Below are positions 1 to 10,834 of a DNA stretch of 64,000 nt, one piece after another. The first letter of the stretch is position 1. The number at the start of each line of letters is the position of its first letter. Made by a program: the position numbers and the translations under genes. The notes below the pieces were generated by a model, which had not been told where the DNA came from, ran no database searches, and saw only the letters and a list, made by a program, of their open reading frames with translations. The DNA is from Anomaloglossus baeobatrachus (lineage: Eukaryota; Chordata; Amphibia; Anura; Aromobatidae). The stretch is taken from positions 180,267,536-180,331,535 of the forward strand of contig NC_134360.1 of the NCBI RefSeq assembly GCF_048569485.1, read 5' to 3'.

Positions 1-56
1 TTGATAAGAGAATCTTGAGCAACCCATCATGTTGTAGTAAGAGAGGAGCAGATTGA

Positions 57-681
57 TACCGCATTTTTAGGATTATATGAAACACTTTTTTCCCCAAAAA
101 ACTGAATAAATAATGTGGATGTGTCTCATAAGCTTTATGTAACTTACCAGAGCGTACAGGGGTGGTGGCCATAGGCCATAGGGTGGGGTCATAGGAAGCC
201 AGAGGTGGCATGAGTGGGGTGATGTTGTGGGCCCTGGGCTGGGAGGAGGAGGGGGAGCATTGGCAGTTCGAGGCAGGCACCATTAATCTCTCGATGACAA
301 ACTCAATGGAAAAGTTGTCTGAGGTGGCGCATGTGCAAGATTGAGATCTTGGAGAGCGGAGATCTCAATCTGCACATGCACCGCCTCAAGCACCATTTTC
401 CTGAAATCCATAGCCAGGAGATTAATAGCACCTGCCTCGTGCCACCAGTAAAACCCCTCCTCCCAGCCCAGAGCTCGCAACATCGCTCCACTCGTGCCGC
501 CACTGGCTTCTTCTGAACCCTGTCCACTGTCCCCTAGCAACCTACATTTGGCTTATAAGACGGACCATAAGACTACGAAACGGACACCCATTTTTACATA
601 AAAAAAACCTTTATATTTTTTCTTTAAGTTTGGGGTGCGTCTTATAGTCTAGTGTGTCTTATAATCTAAAAATATGGTATA
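57..681. repeat. Non-autonomous foldback element (MITE-like) in RGS4 intron
   Basis: The two ends are an imperfect inverted repeat: the left end reads TACCGCATTTTTAGGATTAT and the right end is its approximate reverse complement, finishing AAAAATATGGTATA. Next to each end lies a short stretch related to the phrase GTGCGTCTTATAATC. A related end (ACCGTATTTTTTCGGATTGT) occurs at 62808, so this is a dispersed family. It has no coding capacity. The transposon superfamily is not determined. Confidence 0.55.
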
Positions 682-690
682 TTGTTTGGC

Positions 691-907
691 GGGAAAAGAT
701 TCAATATAACTTGCACTTTAAATCCTTGTACATTGAAGACTTAGGAGTCCAGTGGGCGGATCTAACTAGTGATTGACTGCTCTCCTGGTATAAATGTATA
801 TACCATGATTGCTATCAGTCATAGATTATGGTCCCCCACCGGAGTTTTAGTCTACAATAAACAAGGATTTTAATGGCTAAAGTGCAAGTGATACTGAATC
901 TTTTTCC
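691..907. repeat. Short MITE with about 40-bp inverted ends
   Basis: The left end (GGGAAAAGATTCAATATAAC, then TTGCACTTTAAATCCTTG) is matched in inverse orientation by the right end (CAAGGATTTTAATGG ... AAAGTGCAAGTGATACTGAA). The unit is about 217 bp and non-coding. The superfamily is unknown. Confidence 0.55.
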
Positions 908-1552
908 ACAAAAAAGTTTCGAAAGTTATGTTTCGGTTTACACTACTCCTCACACTCTATAGCATTCTGATTTCTGATCAGGCTGCATGTTCAATATTTC
1001 AGTTTACCTTTAAATTACACATTTAATACAAATTGTCTCTCCAGTAAAGGAGACAAACTCTAGCACAGCGCCACCTATTGGAAGTAGCTATCCTAAAAGT
1101 CACAAGTTGATTTTTAACAATCCTTTGCAATATGACTCAGGATATATGTAAGCCAGATCAGAATCCCAATTTGCAGACACGGTGTTTCGGGGTGCTTGCC
1201 TAATTATTACATTTATATATAAATAATAAATTAATATATAATATATATTATTACATTATTTATTATTATTACATTTATTTTAAAATTTTATTTTATTTTT
1301 TATTAAATATACATTTAATACAAAAAATTTGTACACCTTCCTAGAGTCCTACACAGCCATGTAGAAATGTACAATGGATGAAAAGTGGGAAGTGTAGAAT
1401 AGAAAACATAACACTAATCATAGGTCAAAAGTAGAAGCTTATTGTGTGAATTGGCTTATACACGGGGTATAATCTACACAGATCTCTGTTGATGTGTTAC
1501 GCAGGACAGACATATTGCATAGGTTACAGAATATGTCTCTCTTTTTCTCCAG
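908..1552 (+). other. RGS4 intron, remaining part
   Basis: This is intronic sequence upstream of the first visible RGS4 exon. It includes a probable dispersed-repeat fragment at about 1042-1200, which carries a GAAACACCGTGTC motif on the - strand, and a very AT-rich, low-complexity stretch at about 1203-1330. A polypyrimidine tract and AG directly precede the exon at 1553. Confidence 0.6.
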
Positions 1553-1614
1553 GCTAACTCAAGAAGAGGTTAAGAAATGGGCCGAGTGTCTGGAAAATCT
1601 GATTAGCAATGAAT
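1553..1614 (+). CDS. RGS4: RGS4 coding exon (62 nt), start of RGS domain
   Basis: This 62-nt exon lies between TTTTTCTCCAG and GTAAGT, a clean acceptor and donor. It encodes [20 protein letters not shown], nearly identical to the start of the RGS box in mammalian RGS4 ([20 protein letters not shown]). The 62-nt size and phase are typical of this exon in R4/B-family RGS genes. The next exon at 2654 completes the split cysteine codon. RGS4 is a cytosolic, membrane-associated GTPase activator for Gi and Gq alpha subunits. The upstream exons encoding the amphipathic N-terminus lie before the window. RGS8 and RGS16 are less similar at this exon and at the C-terminus. Confidence 0.93.
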
Positions 1615-2653
1615 GTAAGTAATCAGCTGTCAAGTTAGAATCAATATTAGCAAAACAGAAGAAATTAATATGCTAATTATCAGACCCCACTAATCGTTAG
1701 AACAAAAGGTCAGAGGCACTTTATTGAGGTCGGTATTCATATGGCTCCCAACTGACTTTCACTTATTGACTCAGGAGAGGTGGTGTTGGACCATCCATTG
1801 TAATGGCCAAAACAGTGCTTCAATGCATTTCTTCCTTTGATTATAAGGTGTTTTAGAGTCTAGATGTTGAGTATTGACCTTAACAGAATTGTTAACACTA
1901 GAGTTTTATAAGGTGTCATACTCATAATAAGAACATACTACATCCTTCGTTAGCTAAAGGCTACAATTAAAGTTCAATCACAGCTGGAGAACCACCATAT
2001 AAGCTAAATTATGAACTTGATGCTTTCTAGACAAGTTCGCATTTAAACCCACCCATATCCAGTAGTATACGTGACTTGAGTCAGCTAAGGAAACCCTAAT
2101 GGATGGGACGTGAGAAAGATGACTGTCCTAGAGATATTGTCCTCTGTATATCAGACCTCAGTGACGTCAGCATAAAGTCACTTCTTGTCTCAAATGTCCT
2201 CGTTTGGCTACGGTACAAGACACTCAGTGATACTTCTAATCCCCAGAGATGGGAAGTTTTTAATTGATGTGTTAGTTCAACTGTATCATGGTTTCCATAT
2301 TTTAAGGAATTTTTCCCCTTTCCTGACCCACAGTACTTGAATTAGATGTTGAAATGTTAGACATATGGTGAGCACCACCAAAAGAGCCTTCATTTTATAG
2401 TGTGGTCTTCAACTATTTATTTCATACTGTACACTGAAGGTCAAGATACTCAATGAAGTAATCTAATAAAATACATTTTCACTTGGGTAATTTGTTTTAT
2501 GGTTTTCTCTACTTCAGATTGTATTATGTAGCATGTGTACTTCCACTTCTTATAACATCTGAAGGAGACTGTTGAATAGAATTGTAGTGTTAAAGGTTTT
2601 AGAAAGCGGCAATTTTTTTCTTCATCTTCTAACAGACTCGATATTATTTTTAG
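1615..2653 (+). other. RGS4 intron
   Basis: This intron of about 1.04 kb starts with GTAAGT and ends with TTTTTAG. No repeat, RNA gene or second gene was recognised in it. Confidence 0.85.
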
Positions 2654-2820
2654 GTGGTACAGTGGCTTTTCGATCCTTCCTTCAATCAGAGTACAGTGAA
2701 GAAAACCTTGATTTTTGGCTGGCATGTGAAAATTACAAGAAGACAAAATCAACAGCAAAACTTTTAAGCAAAGCCCAAAAAATCTATGATGACTTCATTT
2801 CTGTTGAGGCTTCCAGAGAA
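2654..2820 (+). CDS. RGS4: RGS4 coding exon (167 nt), core of RGS domain
   Basis: This 167-nt exon is the canonical size for the central RGS-box exon of R4/B-family genes. It continues from the 62-nt exon by completing a Cys codon, then reads [32 protein letters not shown] and so on to FISVEASRE. The SEYSEEN segment holds the Glu-Asn pair that contacts the G-alpha switch regions in RGS4. The donor GTAAGTG follows directly. Residues match RGS4 (EYSEENIDFW, YKKIKSPSKL, FISVQATKE) better than RGS5 or RGS16. No disruption is visible, so the exon looks functional. Confidence 0.95.
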
Positions 2821-3332
2821 GTAAGTGTTCTACAGAAATTTTATTTAACAATGTAATTTGATGACAACACTCTCAACTTGAAAGACACTTAGAAGTAATG
2901 TAATTATTTTAGAGCTGTATAACTGTTACCAAGACTTTAGTAATTCACCTCATCCATCGGAGTGGGATGAAGGTTGTAGACCCCAGGCATTGACTATGGA
3001 CCACAAAGGTCAGAAACATGTTGCCTTGCTCCTAGCCTATGCTCTGTACCTTGGAAGAATTTTTGGATGTATTTTATCTGTTGAATAAAAGTTTTTGGAT
3101 TTTATTCCTGGACAAGTGCTGTTTTTCTTTTTTCTATTTTTAGTTGTAGACCTCATTTTATCAACAATTTTTTGACTGCTTGGTTTTATATTTTCCCAGC
3201 TTCATGCATCTGGAATTACACTTTATAGATAAAAGTTTCAAATCAATATTTTATTGTTCTGTTTGAAACCAATTTTTTGAGACTTTTCAGGTAATATAGA
3301 TTTTAACATATTTTCTTTAACTTTTTTTTCAG
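2821..3332 (+). other. RGS4 last intron
   Basis: This 512-bp intron runs from GTAAGTG to a long polypyrimidine tract and CAG. Nothing else was recognised in it. Confidence 0.85.
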
Positions 3333-3569
3333 GTCAACCTAGATTCAATTACTCGAGAAGAGACAATCAAGAATATTCCTCACCCAATACATTCTACTTT
3401 TGACCAGGCTCAGCACAAAATATTTATCCTAATGGAGAAGGATTCCTACCGACGCTTTCTCAAGTCAAATTTCTACCTGGACCTTGTCCATTTGACCACC
3501 AGTGGAAGTACTAAGAAGATGAAAGGTCTCAGCACTGACAGCAACCCCTTCATTCCTCAGTGCGCTTAA
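3333..3569 (+). CDS. RGS4: RGS4 terminal coding exon with stop codon
   Basis: The exon opens after TTTTTTTTCAG with [15 protein letters not shown] and contains [20 protein letters not shown]. The EKDSYRRF segment supplies the Asp-Ser and Arg residues that contact G-alpha in RGS4, and the Asn after TREETIK corresponds to the catalytic Asn128. The C-terminal tail is Ser/Thr-rich and ends IPQCA before TAA. Mammalian RGS4 ends VPQCA, so the last four residues decide the paralogue. The exon gives 78 residues. With the two preceding exons it completes an RGS domain of normal length, with no break. Confidence 0.95.
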   Translation, partial: VNLDSITREETIKNIPHPIHSTFDQAQHKIFILMEKDSYRRFLKSNFYLDLVHLTTSGSTKKMKGLSTDSNPFIPQCA

Positions 3570-4490
3570 GACACAGACTGTGCATGGCCGCAGCTAAGAA
3601 CTGATTGTCTATGTGCTCTTATCTATACTCTACCATGGCTCAGATCTGGTCCTGAGTTTGCTCCTCTTATTTATTAAATGTGTGTGTCTCGCATGCATTT
3701 TTGTTCTGTTGGCGTTGAGCCTCAAGAATTCTTTAGACCTGTGCAATGTTGTACAGACTAGGTACTTACTGTCGAATGGGTTAAGCATGTCTATTGCAAT
3801 ATTCTCAGGTGATACTTGTGAAAGATTTATGGTGCCTTCATTATGAAGGACTTACTTATTCTATCTTATACAAGATATGATGCTATAGAGATCCATTTGA
3901 CACCAGCCGGCAGAGCGTGACGTGAATTAGCTTTTTAATTGTAACTGTCTAAGGGCGTACGAACGTTCTCCTTCACAATGGAGGGGACGCGGTCCGGATC
4001 AATAGCATAGATATTCAATTTTTTCTCTAGTCTAGGGAAGCCAATAGATAGCGACATATTTTCTTTGCTGTATTTACAGTGTCATATCATTAATAGATGG
4101 GAGTTAGATACTACTGACGGAGGCAGGAACACTGCATTTATTTTTATTACAGATATTTATTTTGACAATGTTTTTAATTTAATTACAGTCATTTGCCTTT
4201 TTCTAAGGATTTATGGAGTTTTATTTTGTTTTTTTCTTGATTGCTTTTTTTATAAATTATTATTGTTAAGATGAAGAGAATCGTTCTGATGGGTCAATGA
4301 ACAATGCGAGGGATAAAGGCAGAACAAGGACAGTGGTGACGACTGCTGGCGGCTATTGCTGGCGATCAATCCTTTCATTCAATAGTGTTACGAGCATGTA
4401 TCTGCCTGGGAACTTTAAAACTTGTGCATGTTTATGATTTGCAAAAAAAATAAGTATGTGATGCCAAATAAACTATGTCGTGTAAATAGT
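3570..4490 (+). other. RGS4: RGS4 3' untranslated region (approximate)
   Basis: This is non-coding sequence directly after the RGS4 stop. It contains T-rich and AT-rich stretches and an AATAAA polyadenylation signal at 4467-4472. The cleavage site is inferred to lie about 15-25 bp beyond it. RGS4 mRNAs in other vertebrates have long 3' UTRs, so a further distal site is possible. No dispersed repeat was recognised here, in contrast to the sequence that follows. Confidence 0.6.
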
Positions 4491-4683
4491 GTTATATTAC
4501 GGGGACGGCATCCTGGGGTATATTGTTCCTGTGCAGCTGTGTCTCAATCGTACTTAGTAAATATATAGAAGAAGAAGAATAAATTAATTATTAAAAGAAG
4601 AGAGATGGAAACATTTATTTCAACCAGACCAGGTTTAATGTCAACAAGGCAATTTGGTCCCTGACTATAAGTCAAAAAAAGCT

Positions 4684-5116
4684 TAAAGGGCTATTCCCAT
4701 CTCCATTATCCTATCCCAATAAATAGTAGGCTTAATAATAAGAATATTAGCAAATACCTCCAATTAAAAATTTAGTATAGTTCTTCTGAAAAGCTATGTC
4801 ACTTACCTCATGTGCAGGGCATTACAGTAGTTTAAGTATCCATGGTTATGGTCACGCATATAGGGATAGTCAGTAGGTAGTGGTTGTAACCATGGATACC
4901 TAAGCTACTGTAATGCTCTGCACAAGTTACCATAACACATATAGGGACAGTTAATTGGTAGAGGTTGTAACCATGGATACCTAAGCTGTAATGCCCTGCA
5001 CATGAGGTAAGAGACATGGCTATATCAGGAGAACTATAGTATATTTCTAATTGGAGGTGTTTTCTAATATTCTTATTATTACACCTACTAGATATTGAGA
5101 TGGGAATTCCCTTTTA
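4684..5116. repeat. Foldback MITE-like element, arms about 130 bp
   Basis: The left arm begins AAAGGGCTATTCCCATCTCC and the right arm ends GAGATGGGAATTCCCTTTT. The arms stay complementary further in, for example AATAAGAATATTAG against CTAATATTCTTATT, and CTCATGTGCAGGGCATTACAG against TGTAATGCCCTGCACATGAG. The centre holds two direct copies of a segment with GGTTGTAACCATGGATACC. It is non-coding. Confidence 0.7.
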
Positions 5117-6707
5117 TCTCCTGGAACATCGACCCAGATTTTCATGTATTATACGCAACTGACTGAAGGCCATATATGAATGTAAAGCGTATGTAACATT
5201 ACTTATTGAGAAAGGAATGTAAAATGGGGCCAATATCAATAAAACAATTAAGAAATACATTGTATTTTGATTCTAATATTCATTTGTACTCTATCCCCTG
5301 AAACTAGAGACTTCCTGAGGTTTGAGGGTCTCTACACCGCATGTGCCAGATAGTGAATCTATTGACATAGCATGGGTTACGTGCCATCTCAAAACAAATA
5401 GTGCACCCTTAAAAGTAATAATTCCCCCTAAATACCTCTTCCTCTAAAGTCCCCCCTTAAAATATGATGATGCCCCTTGAGTACCCTCTTAATTAATAAA
5501 TGTATTAATGCCCCTGCAAAACTTTCAAGTCTGTACTTTCCCGTGAAAACAGAGCAAGCCGGCACAGGCAGCCCAATCCAATAACGTCATTCCGCCGCCT
5601 GTGTCGGGACTCGTGTGTTGGAGGCCATAGCCCTACAGAAGCCTGTGGCTTAACGGATGGAGAGTGATAAGGAGCTTATAAATCCTTCTTCGACCACAGG
5701 ATCCCACTGTATCAATATCATGTTGATACCATTACCATTCAAAATGGTACTTGCCTGGAGATCTAGGCATGGGCAAGAAGTCCGTGGATTGTGCAATCCC
5801 AAAGCTCTCCAGCTCTGGTGCCCCTACTTCTTAGAGGTAGTACTTTCTTTTTCTTCTATTAAAATGTAGAACCCCCAAGGATTTTGCACCCAGGGCTGCT
5901 GTCCCTGCACCCCATCCCATGCTATGCCACTGAGTGACACAAATAACTAGTCATGGGCACAATGTGCAGATAGAGTGTCAACATGACCAATGACGAGGGG
6001 GATCCTATACCATCTGCAATCAAATTTTGAAGAATGTGCTAGTATTAAAAGTGACAAACATCCTAAACATGGATCCTAGCCAGTACTAAGGATACATACT
6101 CTATTTTATTCTTCAGTGCAATTGTGATGGTTAATGGCACAGAATGGGGAGATGCTAATATTTATGTATCACCCTATTAAATATAATTCTAGAAGAATGT
6201 GAAAATCTTGGTTCTTTTCCTCTAATATAAGTAAAGGAGACACTGCATATTGGAGAAACGACCATATTATACTTACAAGAACACTGGCAATAACCCTGCA
6301 ATTTATTGGCATTCACAACATTGTGTTACTGAAACAATAAACTCAAATATGCCTGAATACGTCCATCTTGTGAATAATTTGTGGGAATGTTGCCTATAAA
6401 TAGTACACCAATATGACGCCTGGCACTAGTACTGTGCCATAAATATGATAACCACAGTGCAGACTTTATTTCTGATGGTTCCCAATTACTGTACATATGC
6501 TCCGTATAACATTTGTGTTTAGCTCTTCTGTAATGTCAGTATGCGATACATGATGTGAACAGCAAATGTCTACTTTCTGTGCCTGGGTCAGGCCATATGT
6601 GGCTGAATTTGAGACTATTTGTTGTATAACTAGAAATAAAGATGTTTCCTATAGACAAACCTAGAATTCTGTTGTTATGCTTCTTATTATTGTATGTTAC
6701 TTATGGC
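5117..6707. other. Intergenic stretch, nothing recognised
   Basis: No host exon, RNA gene or clear transposon ends were found. The part at 5500-5930 looks repeat-derived (CCCCTGCAAAAC ... CCCCATCCC ... ATGCCACTGAG) but cannot be classified by eye. Confidence 0.5.
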
Positions 6708-7674
6708 TAGAGATGAGAGAACCCGCGGAAGTTTTGTTCAGCGGGTTCAGCCAGACTTTGCATCAAGTTCAGTTTGGGACCTGGACTTGACCTGAACCTC
6801 AATGGAAGTCACTGATTGGGCAGTTCAGGTCTCCACCCACATGAATCCCGCCATAAACAGATCACGGAGGGTGGACAGAGTTTTTCCATTTCTTTTCTGT
6901 GTACATGTAAAATAGGGTTGCTGTAGTCGTGGTCTGTGTGTCGTGCAACCCCCTGGCCCTGCTACAGGCAGATTGAGGGCCCAGGCGTCATCTTCTTGCT
7001 GGTCCCTTTATCTCAGGGACCTAGTTTTTAAGCTCCTCACAGAAGCCAAACCTTTCCTTAACCCCTGGTGTACTTGCTGTGAAATGCCACCGAGCTACCC
7101 GTCTATGGCACTCCACCAGCACTGTTTATCTAACCTGCACCTTTCTAGCACTGCTACATCTTTTCTATCTACAAACCACTCTGCTGTCCTAACCATCACA
7201 AACCTAATGTTACTAAGGCTATGTGCGCACGTTGCGTATTTGCATGCAGTTACGCTGCGATCACTGCATGCATCCTGCGTCTCCAGTATAATCTATGAAG
7301 ATTATGCAGGAGACGTGCACACGTGGCATGTTAGAAAGCAGTGCTTCGGCATCTAGTGACCCTTTTGGCCACTAGATGGCACCGGCCGCACTTTCAACAT
7401 AACCAGCCTAAAACCGAATAAAACTTTCTACTTGTGGTTTTCAGAGGGGAGTTCTTCGTACGCTGACCACCTCCTTACACTCACTACACCCGATCACGCT
7501 GTTGTTACCCCCAGTTTGAGCTGATCAAACAATGGAAGCGGCTCGTACTGGGCTGAGTACCTGAGCACAGTGATGCTCGCGGGGGTGGTTTGCATATGTG
7601 AAGCACCTCAACTCTGTTTTTTTGTAAAATCTGTGTTTGATACAAACACCGAACCTCGGGTTCGCTCATCTCTA
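6708..7674. repeat. Foldback element with TAGAGATGAG inverted ends
   Basis: The left end is TAGAGATGAGAGAACCCG and the right end is CGGGTTCGCTCATCTCTA, its near-perfect reverse complement. A second member lies at 42699-43127 in the opposite orientation and shares the internal block around GACTTGACCTGAACC ... GACTTCCATTG. A short segment at about 7217-7345, beginning GGCTATGTGCGCACG, looks like an inserted piece of another MITE. There are no conserved genes inside. Confidence 0.6.
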
Positions 7675-7778
7675 CTAATGACAACCAGGAGAAGATAGGA
7701 GCATTATTATAGATGTGACACAAATCCCCTTCGAAAAAGGGATCCATATTCAGCTACAGCTTTTGATGGATCATCTTA

Positions 7779-8339
7779 AGCCTGCTTTACACGGTACGAC
7801 CGATTGTGCGATTTCACAATCGATCGTACCCGCCCCCGTCCTTTTTGCGTCACGGGCAAATCGCTGCCCGTGTCGCACAAAGTTAGTAACCCCCGTCACA
7901 CATACTTAGCTCTCGTGCGACCTCGCTGTGGGCGGCGAACGTCCACTTCCTGGAGTGGGAGGGACGTTCGGCGTCACAGCGACATCACACGGCCGCCGGC
8001 CAATAGAAGCGGAGGGGCGGAGATGAGCGGGACGTAAACATCCCGCCCACCTCCTTCCTTCCACATAGAGCCGGCGGCGGCCGCGGGAGGCAGGTGAGCT
8101 GCTCATCGTTCCCGTGGTGTCACACGGAGCAACGTGTGCTACCACGGAAACGATGGTCAACTAAATTAAACGATATTATGGAACCTAGCGAGCAGTACCC
8201 GACTCACGATTTGTGAGCGATACTGCGTCGCTAGGAGGTGTCACACAGGCCGGCATCGCCAGCGATGCCGGATGTGCGTCACAAAATCCGTGACCCCGAC
8301 GATCTATCGCAAGATAGATTGTCTGGTGTAAAGCAGCCT
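7779..8339. mobile_element. PIF/Harbinger-like MITE, 561 bp, TTA target duplication
   Basis: The ends are AGCCTGCTTTACAC and, at the right, GTGTAAAGCAGCCT, its reverse complement with one mismatch. TTA flanks both sides (7776-7778, 8340-8342). The body is GC-rich and self-complementary, and shares blocks such as AAATCGCTGCCCGTG, GCGGAGGGGCGG and CACCTCCTTCCTTCC with the MITEs at 58973 and 61886. The TWA duplication and ends suggest PIF/Harbinger. It is non-coding. Confidence 0.7.
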
Positions 8340-8590
8340 TTAGTCTGCAGTGGTGATACCCCTACCCAACATCATACTGATTAAATCTGGAAACTCATAT
8401 TACTGATGGACTGGAAGGGTATGACACTCCCTAAATTATATGATAAAGCTTTTAGGGAAGAGTATAAATTAATTTTACTGGATAGTAGACAGATTTCAGA
8501 CCCTTACATGTCTTATGCTCATGATGTTATGTAATAAAAATAGACTTGGGGAGTTTAACAGTAGAGAACCTATCCTTTAGCAAAGCTTTT

Positions 8591-9195
8591 TTAACCCCTT
8601 CACTCCATGGCCATTTTCTGTTTTTCCCTTTTTGTTTTTTTCCTCTCCTTCTAAGAGCCATAACATTTTAAATTTTTCAGTCAATATAGCCATCTAAGAG
8701 TATGTTTTTTGCAAGAAGAGTACTTTTGAAAGACATCATTTATTTTACCATGCCATGAACTGGAAAGTGAGAACAAAAACGTGCTCTATTTACTATATGG
8801 TAAAAATGACCTGTCAGTATGATTATCCAGGTCAGTACGAGTTCGTAGATACCACACATGTATAGTTTTTGTATTTAAAAGGTGAAAAAAAACACAAAAA
8901 TCGTCAGCTGACCCCTGGCTGTCATGACAATCCATCAGCGATGATGTCACGGGAGCACTGATAGGAGAGGGACTGATGCGCTCCACGCTGGTGCGAGTTA
9001 AATTTTGATATTAGGGATTAACGGCAGAATTTAACTGTTTAACAGCCATGGGCAGACCTCCGATCCACCTACGGCTGTTAGAGGCTCGTGATAGCTAATT
9101 AAATTAGCCGGCAAGTGTGGGGAAAGATACGGGCTCAGAATGTGAGCAGGGACATATGACGTAAATATATGTCAACGGTCGTGAGGGGGGGGTTG
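8591..9195. repeat. Fragment of a dispersed repeat with TTAACCCCTTCA end
   Basis: The sequence begins TTTAACCCCTTCACTCC and continues with AAGAGCCATAACATTTT and TTTTTCAGTCAATATAGCC. It ends near GACATATGACGT and GGTCGTGAGGGG, as if the AAGGGGTTAA-type terminus were lost or altered. This is recognised from memory as a common frog DNA-repeat family and cannot be named more precisely. Confidence 0.45.
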
Positions 9196-9605
9196 TCCAG
9201 TCGAAATCCATAAGTCTCCAGGATTGTCTGACCTATCAGAGTATTCTTCTTTCTCTCTTTATTATCCAAACCTGACAAAAGCTTGAAAGAACGTCTCCCA
9301 CTCTGGAGGACTTAGCAGGTTCATGCAGATAATTGATCAACTGGATAGCATGCAATGCTTTATTTCCTCTGTAGGGCACTAACAGATCACAGCTAATCAC
9401 AAGGGGATCCATCAGGAATATACCCTATGATCTCTGTATCATCAGAGACCTTTCTATGGCATACGATGAGGGCTGTCAACTGACCAGAAATCACTGGACA
9501 GTCCATAAAAATGTAGGACTTTTCCCACTTTCCATACCTGTGACTGTTAGTATCATCATTTTAAAGTTCACAGTGAATCAGTGAATTCAGTTCTCCAGTT
9601 GTATG
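9196..9605. other. Intergenic stretch, nothing recognised
   Basis: No coding exon or repeat ends were identified. It is the 5' flank of the LTR element that starts at 9606. Confidence 0.5.
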
Positions 9606-10834
9606 TGTGTCGCCCTGGACAAGCCAGGGGCCACAGAGAACAACACCAACACACCCCACACTCCCTGCAGGCACATCAAGGTCAGACACAAAATCCTTGT
9701 TGCCTTCCTCCAGGGGCTGATGTCCACACCAGGGGGCGGAGCCAGGCGGTTGGTCTCCACCCACCGAGGAGTTCACAGTCCTGGAGGCAGGAAAAGGAAG
9801 TTCAGTTAAGCTAGGGAAGTGAAGGAGTGAAGAGTCGAGTTTTGACAGTGAAAGTGGAAGGAGGAAAGTGTAGTAGCAGAGCAACTGACTGATAGCGTCC
9901 AGGTGTGTGGCCCGGGCGAGACAGCAAGGTTGGCAGACGGTGGTGACCATCTGCAGGAGTGGCTGATTGGAGTCTACCGTAAGGACCGTGGACGGGTGGT
10001 GGCCCGGCGGTACCGGACCGGTACGCAAAGAGAAGCCAGCACCATTGGCAGGGGCTTTTCGGACCCCGGCAAGGCTAGGAGTCGCCGTGAATTTGCCGAA
10101 TCCGCTAGTGAAGGGGACCTCCTGGGTTTCCAAACAGTCAAGTCCCGACAGAAGGCAACAGTCCAACCCAGTGAGAGAGACACCGCCACCGCCAAGGCAA
10201 CCGTTTCTCGGGGCCAGCGCCTGCGGGCAAAAGGGGCTCCTCCGGCCCATATCCAGGTCGGGGAGCAGGTTACCGGTGGGAACCCATCGAAACCATACAG
10301 ACTGAGTAGGTGCAGGGAAAAGACAGTCACTGCTAACCTGCAGGGAACAACAACACCGCAGCCGTCCGAGGGACCCGTCCATCCAGCCGCTTGTTTTACC
10401 GTGAACTGTGTCATCATCATTGGGCTAAGTGAGTACCTCCGTGCCGTGCGGCACAGCGCTGCCCCTGCGACCCTGCACCTCATCAGGCCCCGCAACCCGC
10501 CTGTCATCAATCCTTACCCCATCACCGGGCCCCGGGACAACCAACCCCCTACCCATGGAGGGGAGAAATAACAACTCAGCTACTCCCTGTCATCGCTCCC
10601 GGGATCCCCGTCTAGAGCAGCGGTGGTGTCACCAAAATCACCACAACCGTGGGTGGCGTCACGGACAATATCTCCAAAACCAAACCACCCCTTTTCACTC
10701 ACGGGCGAGGAGCGCCGCTCGAGTCCCCGGGATCCGGCCCATCGCTCGAGCCACCGAGCAGCAGCAGCCGCAGAGCAGCGGCAGCCGGACCTGAGCAGTG
10801 GGAGAGCGCAGCGTCCCCTCCTCCGCCCGCGACA
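9606..10834 (+). repeat. 5' LTR of the non-autonomous element
   Basis: It is 1229 bp long, with ends TGTGTCGC and GCGACA. It contains GGGTGGCGTCACGGAC at 10651, a near copy of the primer-binding site found 184 bp further on. Confidence 0.85.

Noticed and set aside
6943-7356. A 137-residue frame
   Set aside because: It lies inside a foldback repeat and spans an inserted MITE-like fragment. No domain is visible.
9561-10571. Large open frames on both strands, 222 and 273 residues
   Set aside because: They lie in a GC-rich LTR, recur in the second LTR copy, and show no conserved domain.
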